Positions 32,101 to 39,735 of a stretch of 64,000 nt of DNA are shown piece by piece. The position numbers and the translations under genes were made by a program. Numbering within the stretch: position 1 is the stretch's first letter; every line of letters starts with the position of its first letter. The stretch is from positions 62,001-126,000 of the IMG/VR virus record IMGVR_UViG_3300037088_000361, one strand, 5' to 3'. The notes under the pieces are model-generated. The model saw only the letters and a list, made by a program, of their open reading frames with translations. It was not told the DNA's origin and made no database searches. Source of the DNA: a virus.

Positions 32101-32763
32101 TCCTGGACCAAGGGGAAGGAAAGTGGGGATTTACTACCCACGGTCGCCATCCTGATACCCACTCTGGGACGCCCAGAGGGACTCCAGCGATGCCTAGACT
32201 CCATTGACCAGCTCTATTACCCAAAACATCTGGTTCGAGTTGTCGTTGACCACGATGAGGGCACGGTTCCCCAGAAGGTCAACCGTATGGCCACCGCTAA
32301 TCAAGATGTGGATGCTTTTCTGTATGCGGCTAACGATGTTGAGTTTAATGACCCATGGTGCTTGTATCGGGCGGTCAAGGAGGCACAGGGCAATCCACCC
32401 GACCCACATCCGTTTGAGGTGCCGCCAACCACACCATTCCTGTATGGCTTGGTGTCCTTTAACACCGGACCGGTGTATTCTGATGAGGGCAATATCTCGG
32501 AGCACTTCCTTATCACCAAAGCGCTCTGGGATGAGCTCGGAGAGATATTTTCCGAGAAGTTCCACCATTGTGGCTGTGACAACTTGTTGTGGGCGAAGGC
32601 GCAGAAGCTCAAGCAGGCATATCATTCTGAGACCGCAAAAATAACCCACCACCACTTCACTAAAGGCGCTCCGAGGGATGATGTATATAGCATTGGGTGG
32701 TCACAGGTAGAGCAGGACCGGGCCATTCTCGTTGAGGAGCTTAAAAAGCTGGAGGCTATCTAG
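29146..32763 (+). CDS. Multi-domain glycosyltransferase / methyltransferase fusion
   Basis: A 1205-residue protein starts MGVKFSVAIIMRNA at ATG 29146, after GGGAG; an earlier ATG at 29128 lacks one. In order: a GT2 domain (1-190; MDTGSTDGT, MPDADEQY); two TPR-like helical segments (about 265-290 and 348-379); a class I SAM methyltransferase (about 415-560; ILELGSWKGRS, MVFIDAGHTYEEV, GHDY); a GT-D-type domain (about 590-740; FSFVKCGDGELACMNG); a GT32-like domain (about 790-960; FTVWLSDGPELPSN, DYLRIHELVERGG, DAD); a second GT2-like domain (1000-1190; VAILIPTLGRPEGLQRCLDS, VDHDEG). It probably builds a glycan on a virion protein, host glycan or DNA. Lying after the Thr-rich fibre block, fibre glycosylation is the leading guess. 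Confidence 0.85.
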   Translation: MGVKFSVAIIMRNAVKTLPRLAVSLKEFLAHGGEWIGMDTGSTDGTPQLARDLGCTVFEVGDKFIFELPSGLVEKINTRFVVSGEELIVQVSDRLFDYSSARNFAAKMASNDVVSMPDADEQYTNLNIDAIEKVIDQGYQQFEFHFIFAHDHLGRPAVAFRQCKMYDRRKMSWTGIVHEVLTGNANRTYLPPDVLLLEHFQILDNTPHRNRYLAGLSLDCYLNQENDRNSHYLAREFMWSGRPKSAIREFDRHIAMNRWAQERGQSLIFRGDCYLSLGNEEEALASWHRAITADGTRREPWLRLADYFWKKNDPQKVVSYVSAALEVPFNDCYCNQQSHYRDIPHQLMYWALWWLGDRERSKEHWQKALAYDPTNPKYIQDKQYYESDPNAYIQPTPEIEGWMTPFELNWLHQQAKKVDSILELGSWKGRSTHALLSGCKGKVTCVDTWKGSADPRDSTNVMAKQADVLVEFKNNVGHFPNLEIVQMDSAYAAAKFAAEGRKFDMVFIDAGHTYEEVKRDIELWRHKAKVILSGHDYLPQTWMGVCQAVDELCGKTYKAESIWYTPAVPMPRIQGLYPESLAEFQDKIEANTPFSFVKCGDGELACMNGEQGGTCDGQPYSFELNTALRRVFAFLMSHSSYLAAWEDRADADGRLLLHRTDTQNMAALRSFYGTVRNSPNRKVFIGPAKLSGAAKMLRAEHLTVPDKDAFSGYNELWDRLKGMLVERGIYLFSAGPTAKVLIADALRACPSITCLDTGSSFDPIFLSQTRTFQAPQGELRELYADFLEPKIPKSVFTVWLSDGPELPSNIEKCVASQRAVPGYEHKVITLADLPKGIPYLDAAIAAKRWVKASDYLRIHELVERGGIHLDADVEVLPGRNFDDLLSASLFVGREENGFISTAVIGAIPNHPLLKEHLEEVVRKFKGDDDKNFESSLELITPRIYTAATTDNSIQICSPEYFYPYNHQTGCINVTGNTRVFHHFLKSWTKGKESGDLLPTVAILIPTLGRPEGLQRCLDSIDQLYYPKHLVRVVVDHDEGTVPQKVNRMATANQDVDAFLYAANDVEFNDPWCLYRAVKEAQGNPPDPHPFEVPPTTPFLYGLVSFNTGPVYSDEGNISEHFLITKALWDELGEIFSEKFHHCGCDNLLWAKAQKLKQAYHSETAKITHHHFTKGAPRDDVYSIGWSQVEQDRAILVEELKKLEAI

Positions 32764-32844
32764 CCCCTTTCAAATCCCGCCTACAGCCTCCTTAAGTTAG
32801 AGGTCTAGGCGGATGTCATCTACCTTTAGATAGTAATATATTCT

Positions 32845-33540
32845 ATGAAGAAAATTACTAGCCCGCTTAAAGTTGAACTTGACACGGTCATCCCTTCGCT
32901 TGATTTCAGGACCGTTCGGCAGGAGCTTGCTTTGCAGGGTAAGAAGTTCGGCAAGGACGCCCTCCACAATATCCCTTACTCCCAGCTTCACCTTTGTTGC
33001 ATCGGTTCGGCCGGTGTGACCGCCTGCTCTCCTCGGATAGTCTATCTTGAAAAAGAACGTAGACTGGAGCGCTTCGTGTCTCTCGCCCCGGAAGAGCTTG
33101 CCCGCTCTGAGCGGTGGCTCAAGGCAGAAGGAATGTTCAACGATGTCGTGGCGGAAGTCACCGCCAAGTCTGCTCCCGCTTGGGACAACCTCAAGCCCCG
33201 ACAGCAGCTTGTGGCTGTGTTGTTCTGCCTCTATAATCACACGGATGACCCCGAGGACCGGGTGGTGGAGGTAATCGCTTTGTTGCAGGAGTCGGCGGGC
33301 GATGGCATACCGCCAATGCTCTGCTCTGAGCTTTGTTCCAAGGTGGTCAGCCTGACCCGTAGACTCCTCGGCATGGGGGTGGAGGAGAAGGACAAGATTG
33401 GGGACTCCGAGTTCCGGGAGGGGGTATTTCAAGTCATTGAGGCAATCCTTGGCGTCCTGCCCAAGGAGGAGCAGGCGGTGCTTATTCAAGAGAGGCTTAG
33501 GGGATTTTCCTGTACCTCCGATTGCTACCGCTCGTACTAA
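32845..33540 (+). CDS. Helical protein of unknown function
   Basis: A 231-residue protein starts MKKITSPLKVELDTVIPSLD at ATG 32845, without a clear ribosome site. It is mostly helical with a long amphipathic stretch near residues 150-215. An antisense frame of equal length is judged a shadow because all neighbours read plus and this translation has normal composition. Function unknown. Confidence 0.7.
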   Translation: MKKITSPLKVELDTVIPSLDFRTVRQELALQGKKFGKDALHNIPYSQLHLCCIGSAGVTACSPRIVYLEKERRLERFVSLAPEELARSERWLKAEGMFNDVVAEVTAKSAPAWDNLKPRQQLVAVLFCLYNHTDDPEDRVVEVIALLQESAGDGIPPMLCSELCSKVVSLTRRLLGMGVEEKDKIGDSEFREGVFQVIEAILGVLPKEEQAVLIQERLRGFSCTSDCYRSY

Positions 33541-33575
33541 AGTATATAAAAATCCCCTAAAAAGTCTTCGGGTGG

Positions 33576-33584
33576 TGTATTATA
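33576..33584 (+). promoter_or_regulatory. Recurrent TGTATTATA box
   Basis: TGTATTATA lies 19 nt before the DinG-like helicase start and just upstream of its GGAGGG site. It fits the window-wide box and spacing. Confidence 0.45.
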
Positions 33585-33602
33585 CCTATGGAGGGAATAT
33601 TC

Positions 33603-35507
33603 ATGGGAGATACACCCACAGTGACAGTCGGCATGGAAGACCGGGACCTTCAGTCCCCGTTTGCCGTTAACTACTCACCCAACCTAATTGACCACTTCCC
33701 GTTCCCCACCATTAGGCCCGCCCAGACCAAGGCTCTTGATACTTTCAATCAAGCCGTCAAGCAAAACAAGAAGTTTATCGTGCTGGAATTGCCCTGCGGC
33801 GTGGGGAAAAGCCCCCTTGCCATCGACATCGGGTCTTGGGCAAAGACGCTGCCGGAAAGCAACAACATTGAGCCGGGGTCATATATCCTGACACCGCAAA
33901 AATCCCTTCAAGACCAATACCTCAGGGAATTTGAGCCCCGTGGTCTGGCGTGCCTGAAGGGCAAGTCGAACTACACCTGCAATGGCTTCCACTACCCCGA
34001 GGAAGAAGGTGGGGAGGCGATGGACTGTGAGACCGCCGAGGATTTTTACGGCGAGGAACACAAGGAGAACTGCACAGGATATAAGCCCACGAAGGCTCAG
34101 TTTATCAATACCCCACTTGGCACCACCAACTTTTCCTACTACCTCGGAGAGGTTAATTACGCTGGGCAGCTTCCCGACCGCAAGGTGCTTATTTTGGATG
34201 AATCTCACAACACTGAGCAGCAAATTCTGGCTCTGGCTTCCGTTGAAATTAACCGATACCGCTGTGAGGAAGCAGGAGTCAAGTTTGAAGATGTTCCTTA
34301 CCTTAACCCTGACCGCCCGGACCCAAGCACTGGTACTGGTGAGGCTCTTGACTGGCTGAATGAGGTCTTTGTCCCAGCCGCCTTGAAATATATTGCCGAG
34401 GAGAAGTCCGAGGCACAGGACTTACAGGACCAGCACGGGATGAAGAAGGAAGCCGCCAAGCATATGCGTAAGGCACGGGGTATGGACCGGTTTCTTCAGT
34501 CCCTTAATCTCTTTCTTACTTCTGAAAACCGAACTGACTGGGCAGTATGGTCCGAACCGGCTACCGAGATGTGCCCTAACTGCCGTGCCAAGCTCCGTCC
34601 CGGTACCAAGGCGTGCTGGCGGCGGGATTGCAAGGCTCTCATCCCAGAGCGTCCAGCTAAGCTCATCATCCGTCCCTTGACCGCTGCTATGTTCGCTGAC
34701 AAACTGCTTTTTTCCCACGCCGAGAAAGTCGTCTTTATGTCAGCGACCATCCTTGCCTTCAATCCATTCCTTAAGGCCTTGGGAATCAACCGTGATGAAG
34801 CCGTTTGTTTGTCCGTGCCAAGTGAGTTTCCGGTGGAGAACCGCAGGGTATATGTAAAAAAATGGCAAAAGGGTCACGGTAGTATGAGCTTCCGTTGCAT
34901 CGACCACACTTTGCCTGAAATGGCGCAGGAGGTTGAGCACATTATGCGCAAGCACGCCCATGATAAAGGCATCGTGCATTGCGTTTCCTTCAAGGTGGCT
35001 AAATACCTAATTGACTATTTGACTCGATGTGGGCTTGGTGACCGTATTATCACCCACACGTCCGAGGAGAAAGGCTCCCGTGATAAGGCGGTGGAAGAGC
35101 ACATTGCCTCCACTAAGGCGTCCGTATTATTTAGCCCTAGTATGCAAGAGGGGTTGGACCTGAAAGAGGAGTTGAGCCGTTTTCAAATTATAGCTAAGGT
35201 TCCATATCAACCCCTTACTCCTTATGTTCGTGCCCGTATGGCTCGTGACCCACTTTGGTACACCTACACCGCCGCACTTGCTCTGATGCAGGCTACAGGG
35301 AGGTCGGTTAGGTCAATGACTGACTGGGCTGTCACTTACATTTTGGATGGGGATTTTGAGTCGTTTGTTAAGAGGGCAGGAGCCATAATTCCTGACTGGT
35401 GGTCAGAGGCTGTCGAGTTTATGAGGGAATGGCCTGAGGAGATACGTCCGTCATGGGTGATTTCCCAGTCTTTTGTATCCAACAATTTACCATCCGCAAC
35501 CGTATGA
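33603..35507 (+). CDS. DinG/XPD-like superfamily 2 helicase
   Basis: A 634-residue protein starts at ATG 33603, after GGAGGG; ATG 33588 overlaps that site. Walker A is LPCGVGKS (63-70); TPQKSLQDQ follows near 97; the DEAH-type box is LDESHN (D199-H202). Between them C117, C126, C142 and C157 match the four-Cys iron-sulfur site of DinG/XPD helicases. A CPNC...CWRRDC pair (about 325-345) is extra. Later motifs are FMSATILAFNPFLKALG, FSPSMQEGLDL and QATGRSVRS. Such 5'-3' helicases clear R-loops or damaged DNA; here it may serve replication or recombination. Confidence 0.88.
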   Translation: MGDTPTVTVGMEDRDLQSPFAVNYSPNLIDHFPFPTIRPAQTKALDTFNQAVKQNKKFIVLELPCGVGKSPLAIDIGSWAKTLPESNNIEPGSYILTPQKSLQDQYLREFEPRGLACLKGKSNYTCNGFHYPEEEGGEAMDCETAEDFYGEEHKENCTGYKPTKAQFINTPLGTTNFSYYLGEVNYAGQLPDRKVLILDESHNTEQQILALASVEINRYRCEEAGVKFEDVPYLNPDRPDPSTGTGEALDWLNEVFVPAALKYIAEEKSEAQDLQDQHGMKKEAAKHMRKARGMDRFLQSLNLFLTSENRTDWAVWSEPATEMCPNCRAKLRPGTKACWRRDCKALIPERPAKLIIRPLTAAMFADKLLFSHAEKVVFMSATILAFNPFLKALGINRDEAVCLSVPSEFPVENRRVYVKKWQKGHGSMSFRCIDHTLPEMAQEVEHIMRKHAHDKGIVHCVSFKVAKYLIDYLTRCGLGDRIITHTSEEKGSRDKAVEEHIASTKASVLFSPSMQEGLDLKEELSRFQIIAKVPYQPLTPYVRARMARDPLWYTYTAALALMQATGRSVRSMTDWAVTYILDGDFESFVKRAGAIIPDWWSEAVEFMREWPEEIRPSWVISQSFVSNNLPSATV

Positions 35508-35520
35508 ACGGAGGTTAACT

Positions 35521-35724
35521 ATGAGAACAGCAATCTGGGTATTCCTGTTGTTTGCGCTTAGCTTTATGCAGAAGGCGTCGGTCAAGTGGCTGGGAATTGA
35601 CCCTATCCAGCCGAGGGGATTCCGTAATTTTATCACCCTGTGCGTGCTTGTGCTTTTTATCGTCTGCTTTTTCATTTGTGTGTTACAGGACTTGAAGGAG
35701 TTGTCAGAAGGAGATAAGCCATGA
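35521..35724 (+). CDS. Small two-span membrane protein
   Basis: A 67-residue protein starts MRTAIWVFLLFALSFMQKAS at ATG 35521 after GGAGG. Hydrophobic segments lie at about 4-15 and 38-58 (LCVLVLFIVCFFICVLQ), then a charged tail. It is tightly linked to the next gene. Role unknown; size fits small phage membrane proteins such as holins or spanins, but no lysis enzyme is adjacent. Confidence 0.72.
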   Translation: MRTAIWVFLLFALSFMQKASVKWLGIDPIQPRGFRNFITLCVLVLFIVCFFICVLQDLKELSEGDKP

Positions 35725-36371
35725 AGACCATCAAGCTGACCCGCACCATCCGCAGGGAGGTTGACGGGGTGTTCGTCTACATCGGACCGAAGGGCATTGG
35801 CTTTAGGGACAAGCACCGCCCGAAGCGGGAGACCTTTGAACTGACGTGGAAGCAGGTTTATGTACAAGCCCAGCTTTTTGCTTGCGCCGAGGAGGAAAGG
35901 AGCCTAAAGTCTCTTGTTGAGGTCAAGCCCGTAATATCCGTTGACCCAAAGCAGATGCCGATGTTCCCCATAGAGTCACCGTTTCCTATCGTCCACACTC
36001 CAGAGGAAGCTATGGAGCACCTGAAAGCTGGTGGTGGTGGTATTGGGGTGGACCTCAGCCACCTGTCACGAGAGGAGGCTCTGAAGGAGTCGGAAAGGCT
36101 ATCAGAACTGCATATGGAGATTACTTCCAAGCAACGACGGCGTAGTGCGTGGATTTCTCCCCCTCCTCCACAGGATATCGTATTTGACGAGGGAGTCAAC
36201 TGCGAGGATGTTCCCAAATGCGACCAAGAGTTCCCGCAGTCCCCCGGACCCGAGCCTGACGACGGGACCTGTTTTGTCTACCTAAACAGGATAGGTGCGC
36301 CCGACCCCGAGGAGGCTGCCGGGCTGGACATGGTGGCGGAAACAGAGGAAGATGAGAGCATCACGTCCTAG
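35721..36371 (+). CDS. Protein of unknown function
   Basis: A 216-residue protein starts at ATG 35721, overlapping the previous stop. The first 50 residues form a beta-rich basic domain (MKTIKLTRTIRREVDGVFVY), followed by a linker with a helix HLSREEALKESERLSELHM and an acidic Pro-rich tail. No motif recognised. Confidence 0.7.
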   Translation: MKTIKLTRTIRREVDGVFVYIGPKGIGFRDKHRPKRETFELTWKQVYVQAQLFACAEEERSLKSLVEVKPVISVDPKQMPMFPIESPFPIVHTPEEAMEHLKAGGGGIGVDLSHLSREEALKESERLSELHMEITSKQRRRSAWISPPPPQDIVFDEGVNCEDVPKCDQEFPQSPGPEPDDGTCFVYLNRIGAPDPEEAAGLDMVAETEEDESITS

Positions 36372-36645
36372 ATATCCCCGGCCGCAGGACATAGCGACCT
36401 ACAAGCTCGCCCTGGGGCAGGCCATTCCCGTGGACGCCCCCTTGCAGATGGGCTACCGGGAGTCAGCCAAGCTCGTGCCCAACTGGCGCTTCCAAGGCAT
36501 CACCAAGGGCATCCAGTGGGTCGCTGATGTGTACTGCGGAGGGTTCTGTTATGTGGCCGTGGGAAGGTTCAACGAGCAGGTGAGGTCCCTGCCTGCGGCC
36601 ATCCGGTTTATAAGGACTCAGCTTGCGATGCGCGGGGTGCTATAG
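36352..36645 (+). CDS. Small basic protein of unknown function
   Basis: A 97-residue protein from ATG 36352 (MRASRPRYPRPQDIATYKLA), after GAGGAAG; it overlaps the end of the previous gene by 20 nt. It has WRFQGITKGIQWVADVYCGG and a C-terminal helix. The next gene is antisense and of homing type. Function unknown. Confidence 0.6.
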   Translation: MRASRPRYPRPQDIATYKLALGQAIPVDAPLQMGYRESAKLVPNWRFQGITKGIQWVADVYCGGFCYVAVGRFNEQVRSLPAAIRFIRTQLAMRGVL

Positions 36646-37296
36646 CTTTTGGTGCTTTCCACAGGTGCAGGGCTTGCCACGGTTGATGTTCCAACGCTGG
36701 CACATCCCAATGGGTCCACCTTTTAGACCTCCTTTGCGCCCTCCAATTTTACCTCCTTTACTACAACTTTCTTTAGTGGCTATAGAAGTAATATGACCGC
36801 TTTCTATATTTTTACGACCGCCTTTTCTTTGATTATCAATAGTATGCATAGAATCCATATGACCGGTTTCTACGTTTTTTCGTCCGCTTATTTTACCACC
36901 TATCTTGCCGCCTTTGCTGCAAGTTTCAAAGGTTTTAATTGAAGCAAGCTGACCACTTTTTACAGCTTTTCTACCGCCTATCCTTCCTATGTTTTCGTAG
37001 TCTACAGAACCTGGTAATGTTAGATTCATCCCATCAGGATACCCCCACCATGTATGGTGCTTGAAAATCTCCACTGTTTCAGCAAAGTCGGCATCTCCTT
37101 TGTTTGTTATAGTTTCTCCAAAGAACTCAGGTGTAGGAAGGATGCATTGGGGAAATACTTTTTTGAATCTTTTTCCAAACCCCTCTTTTCCTATCCGATG
37201 CTCTCCATCCCTTTGTCCAAGTCTTCGTGTTTGTCCGATATAAATCCACTTTTCAGGGATAACAGGGTGGGGATATCTGTAAAGTTTTATGTCCAT
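36640..37296 (-). CDS. GIY-YIG homing endonuclease, NUMOD-type
   Basis: 218 residues from ATG 37296 (MDIKLYRYPHP). The catalytic core is KLYRYPHP and WIYIGQTRRLGQRDGEHRIG. The C-terminal half is made of Gly/Lys-rich repeats (CSKGGKIGG, GRKNVETGHMDS, GRKNIESGHITS) and ends CQRWNINRGKPCTCGKH, a motif shared with the gene at 38400. It overlaps the previous plus gene by 6 nt tail to tail and probably broke a small ORF whose remnant lies at 37335-37448. AT-rich codons contrast with the flanks. Confidence 0.85.
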   Translation of the reverse strand: MDIKLYRYPHPVIPEKWIYIGQTRRLGQRDGEHRIGKEGFGKRFKKVFPQCILPTPEFFGETITNKGDADFAETVEIFKHHTWWGYPDGMNLTLPGSVDYENIGRIGGRKAVKSGQLASIKTFETCSKGGKIGGKISGRKNVETGHMDSMHTIDNQRKGGRKNIESGHITSIATKESCSKGGKIGGRKGGLKGGPIGMCQRWNINRGKPCTCGKHQKL

Positions 37297-37334
37297 ATAT
37301 AGATAAAGTTGGTATTTCAAGTTATTAGAATTGG

Positions 37335-37448
37335 GTATTAACTCGGGAGGAACTTTTCCAACTTGCCGCACAGGCCATCAAGACCGCCCGCTATGCCGAT
37401 ACTTTCGTCGGGGCGGAACGGGACAATCTCGGTCGCTTGAAAGACTGA
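37335..37448 (+). pseudogene. Orphan 3' fragment of a small gene cut by the GIY-YIG insertion
   Basis: The frame after an in-frame TAG reads VLTREELFQLAAQAIKTARY, then ADTFVGAERDNLGRLKD and a stop. It looks like a normal helical protein end but has no start codon in this frame. The homing endonuclease sits just upstream and reads away from it, so the 5' part was probably lost or displaced. It may instead be translated from a rare start. Confidence 0.5.
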
Positions 37449-37454
37449 TTTTTC

Positions 37455-37463
37455 GGTATTATA
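37455..37463 (+). promoter_or_regulatory. Recurrent GGTATTATA box
   Basis: GGTATTATA lies 20 nt before the small gene at 37483, with AGGAGGAG between them. This matches the spacing at 14942 and 13196. Confidence 0.45.
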
Positions 37464-37482
37464 GGGTAGGAGGAGTTGCCCT

Positions 37483-37623
37483 ATGAAGCCAAGGTACCGT
37501 TATATTTGCCCGTGCGGGTTTCGTACTAATCGGTCTTGGAGGCTTGCAGCCCACAGGCACAAGTTGAAGCCAAAAGCTCAGGCAACGCCCATTGACCCCC
37601 TGAAGGGTTTGTTTTCCCGCTAG
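37483..37623 (+). CDS. Small basic zinc-like protein, 46 residues
   Basis: ATG 37483 follows GGAGGAG. The product MKPRYRYICPCGFRTNRSWR has one CPC motif and a His pair, followed by a basic tail ending KGLFSR. It is coupled to the next gene (7-nt gap). Perhaps nucleic-acid-binding. Confidence 0.6.
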   Translation: MKPRYRYICPCGFRTNRSWRLAAHRHKLKPKAQATPIDPLKGLFSR

Positions 37624-37630
37624 GAGACCT

Positions 37631-38353
37631 ATGAAGAATCCCAGCGAGGCATCTCCCGTCAGGCTTGTTAAGCTGGACACTCTTGAGGACCTCAAGCATG
37701 TCCTGTATGTCCAGAAGACCATCGGGCAGGGAGTCAGACGGGAGATGATAGCCTTGGCCACCACCAAGGAGCTTGCCACTGGCAAGGTCAGTGGTCCCGA
37801 GGAGATGCGCCGTATCATCACGGGTCAGTCAAGGCTCTTGGAGAAGTACGCCAAGTACCCGACCCTGTCGGAGTTCTCCTTCCATCCCTCTTTAGCCATG
37901 GCGACTCACTGGGGGGCCACCTTCGGCGTGGCCATCATGGTCAAGGCGTTGATTGTAGACCAGATTAAGGCAACGATGCCGGTGTTCGCCCCCTTCATGC
38001 GGAACATCTATATACTCATTCTCAAGGAACTGAACAACCCTACCCACGAGTTTCTTATTGAGCCGCTGGAGGAGTCCATAAAATTTCGGGTTACCGTAGG
38101 GGAAGACGGCGAGGAGGTAGATAACGAGAAGAGCAAAATGCTCACCCGCAGGCTCCTCTACCAAGCGACCGAGAGCCTGCTGATGATAAGCGTCCAGTAC
38201 CAGATAGTTGAAGCGGCCCCAGTGGGGTTTGCAATCTCTGAGATGGGGAGAAGGTGCCTTCTCCACCTCATCGACGCCGACATATTCCTCAACGAGCTTG
38301 CCGAGGCACACAAACGGTTCCAAAGCGAGCGTCCCCGCCTAAATTTTCTTTGA
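37631..38353 (+). CDS. Helical protein of unknown function
   Basis: A 240-residue protein starts MKNPSEASPVRLVKLDTLED at ATG 37631 after TAGGAGA. It is almost wholly helical, with a moderately hydrophobic centre (ATFGVAIMVKALIVDQIKAT) that is probably core rather than membrane. No motif recognised. Its downstream neighbour is a GIY-YIG gene. Confidence 0.75.
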   Translation: MKNPSEASPVRLVKLDTLEDLKHVLYVQKTIGQGVRREMIALATTKELATGKVSGPEEMRRIITGQSRLLEKYAKYPTLSEFSFHPSLAMATHWGATFGVAIMVKALIVDQIKATMPVFAPFMRNIYILILKELNNPTHEFLIEPLEESIKFRVTVGEDGEEVDNEKSKMLTRRLLYQATESLLMISVQYQIVEAAPVGFAISEMGRRCLLHLIDADIFLNELAEAHKRFQSERPRLNFL

Positions 38354-38399
38354 AAAACGAAAAAATGAACTTTCTAAACCACTTATAGGAGGAAAGCTC

Positions 38400-39680
38400 A
38401 TGTTCATCTATCTCATCGTCAATCACAAGACCGGAAAATACTATGTCGGTCAACACAAAGGGAATAACTTAAAGCAATATCTTCAGAGGAAATTCTGGGA
38501 TGCTAAGCATCAACGTAATGGAAGTTCTTACCTATACAATTCCATGCGGAAATATCCGCAGTCTACATTGTGGTCCATCCATGCCCTCCGCTCTGACATA
38601 CGAACCAAATCCGAACTTGACCAGACCGAGCGGGACTTTATTGCCTTTTTGAAGGCTCAGGACCCCGAGTATGGCTACAACATCTGCCGAGGAGGAGAAG
38701 GATTTACGGGACCACATTCCGAGGCATCTAAGAAGAAAACCTCTGTGGCTTCTAAACGAACATGGCAGAACCCTGAATTTAGAGAGCGAGTAATACCTAA
38801 GATTAGGGCTAGTCTTCAAACAGAGGAGTATAAACGCAAGGCATCCTTGTCCCATATGGGACATGAGACATCAGATGTAACAAAGGGCAAGATATCCAAG
38901 ACCCACAAGGACAATTGGCAAGACCCAGAGTATAGAGCCCAAATGGAGAATTTTGGGATTTTCAACCTTACCAAGGAGCAACTTAGCGAGAACGGGCGCA
39001 AAGGGGGAGCCATTGCTGGGCTTATCAATGGTCCAAGGAGTGGCGTAAAGAATCTTCTCGCTCAATCTTATGAATCCAGGGTTCAAGCCGGGCTTAAGGG
39101 GGGTAGCACAACTGCCAGCAAGCCGGGGTTCCTTGCCGAGATTGGTCGTATCGCCAGATGTAAGCATTGGCAGGTAAGCAGAGGGAAACCCTGCCTATGC
39201 GGTCAGCATAGTCCTGCTGAAAGTCTTTTTTATGAGAAGCACTCCATCATCCATACCAAGAAGAATTATAGTGTTAGTAAAAAGGTTACAGACAAAAGGA
39301 AAGAACGAATGGCCTTTCTTGGCAAGATTCAAGGCAAGAAAAATGCCGAGAGCGGTCACCTTGACACCATACGCACCAAGGAAAGTTGTAGCAAGGGTGG
39401 AAGAATAAACGGCGAGATTCAAGGAAAGAAGAATGTGGAGAATAGGCAAGTCGCCGTCCTTGGCAGGACCCAAGGGAGGAAGAATGTGGAAAGTGGACAA
39501 CTCGCCTCTATCCGCACCAAAGAAGGCTGTATTAAGGGTGGTAAGATAGGTGGAAAGACGGGAGGAATGACTCAAGGCAAGAAAAACACGGAGAATGGAA
39601 CCCTTACTAAGGCTCGGTGTCTCCGCTGGAACATCCGCCGTGGTAAACCCTGCACCTGTGGAAAGCACAATATTTTATAA
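38400..39680 (+). CDS. Large GIY-YIG homing endonuclease with zinc-type repeats
   Basis: A 426-residue protein starts MFIYLIVNHKTGKYYVGQHK at ATG 38400, after GGAGGAAAG. The GIY-YIG core spans about 1-100. The rest is a series of NUMOD-like basic repeats (GGRINGEIQGKKNVENRQ, GRTQGRKNVESGQLASI) and two copies of a Cys/Trp motif: CKHWQVSRGKPCLCGQH near residues 258-274 and CLRWNIRRGKPCTCGKH at the C-terminus. The same motif ends the gene at 36640, so both belong to one family. It is about twice the size of most free-standing GIY-YIG enzymes. Confidence 0.88.
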   Translation: MFIYLIVNHKTGKYYVGQHKGNNLKQYLQRKFWDAKHQRNGSSYLYNSMRKYPQSTLWSIHALRSDIRTKSELDQTERDFIAFLKAQDPEYGYNICRGGEGFTGPHSEASKKKTSVASKRTWQNPEFRERVIPKIRASLQTEEYKRKASLSHMGHETSDVTKGKISKTHKDNWQDPEYRAQMENFGIFNLTKEQLSENGRKGGAIAGLINGPRSGVKNLLAQSYESRVQAGLKGGSTTASKPGFLAEIGRIARCKHWQVSRGKPCLCGQHSPAESLFYEKHSIIHTKKNYSVSKKVTDKRKERMAFLGKIQGKKNAESGHLDTIRTKESCSKGGRINGEIQGKKNVENRQVAVLGRTQGRKNVESGQLASIRTKEGCIKGGKIGGKTGGMTQGKKNTENGTLTKARCLRWNIRRGKPCTCGKHNIL

Positions 39681-39705
39681 AATCCTTCCAAAAAACCCTT
39701 TTACC

Positions 39706-39719
39706 GATGTATACTATAG
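39706..39719 (+). promoter_or_regulatory. Recurrent GATGTATACTATAG box
   Basis: The string matches 13176-13189 exactly over GATGTATACTATAG, lying 17-18 nt before the membrane gene at 39736. Two exact 14-mers before two unrelated genes support a promoter. Confidence 0.55.
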
Positions 39720-39735
39720 ATGGGAGGAAACAAAA

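Noticed and set aside
32797-33489. 230-residue minus-strand ORF opposite the gene at 32845
   Set aside because: All neighbours are on the plus strand, the minus product is Arg/His/Leu-rich like a shadow, and it has no ribosome site.
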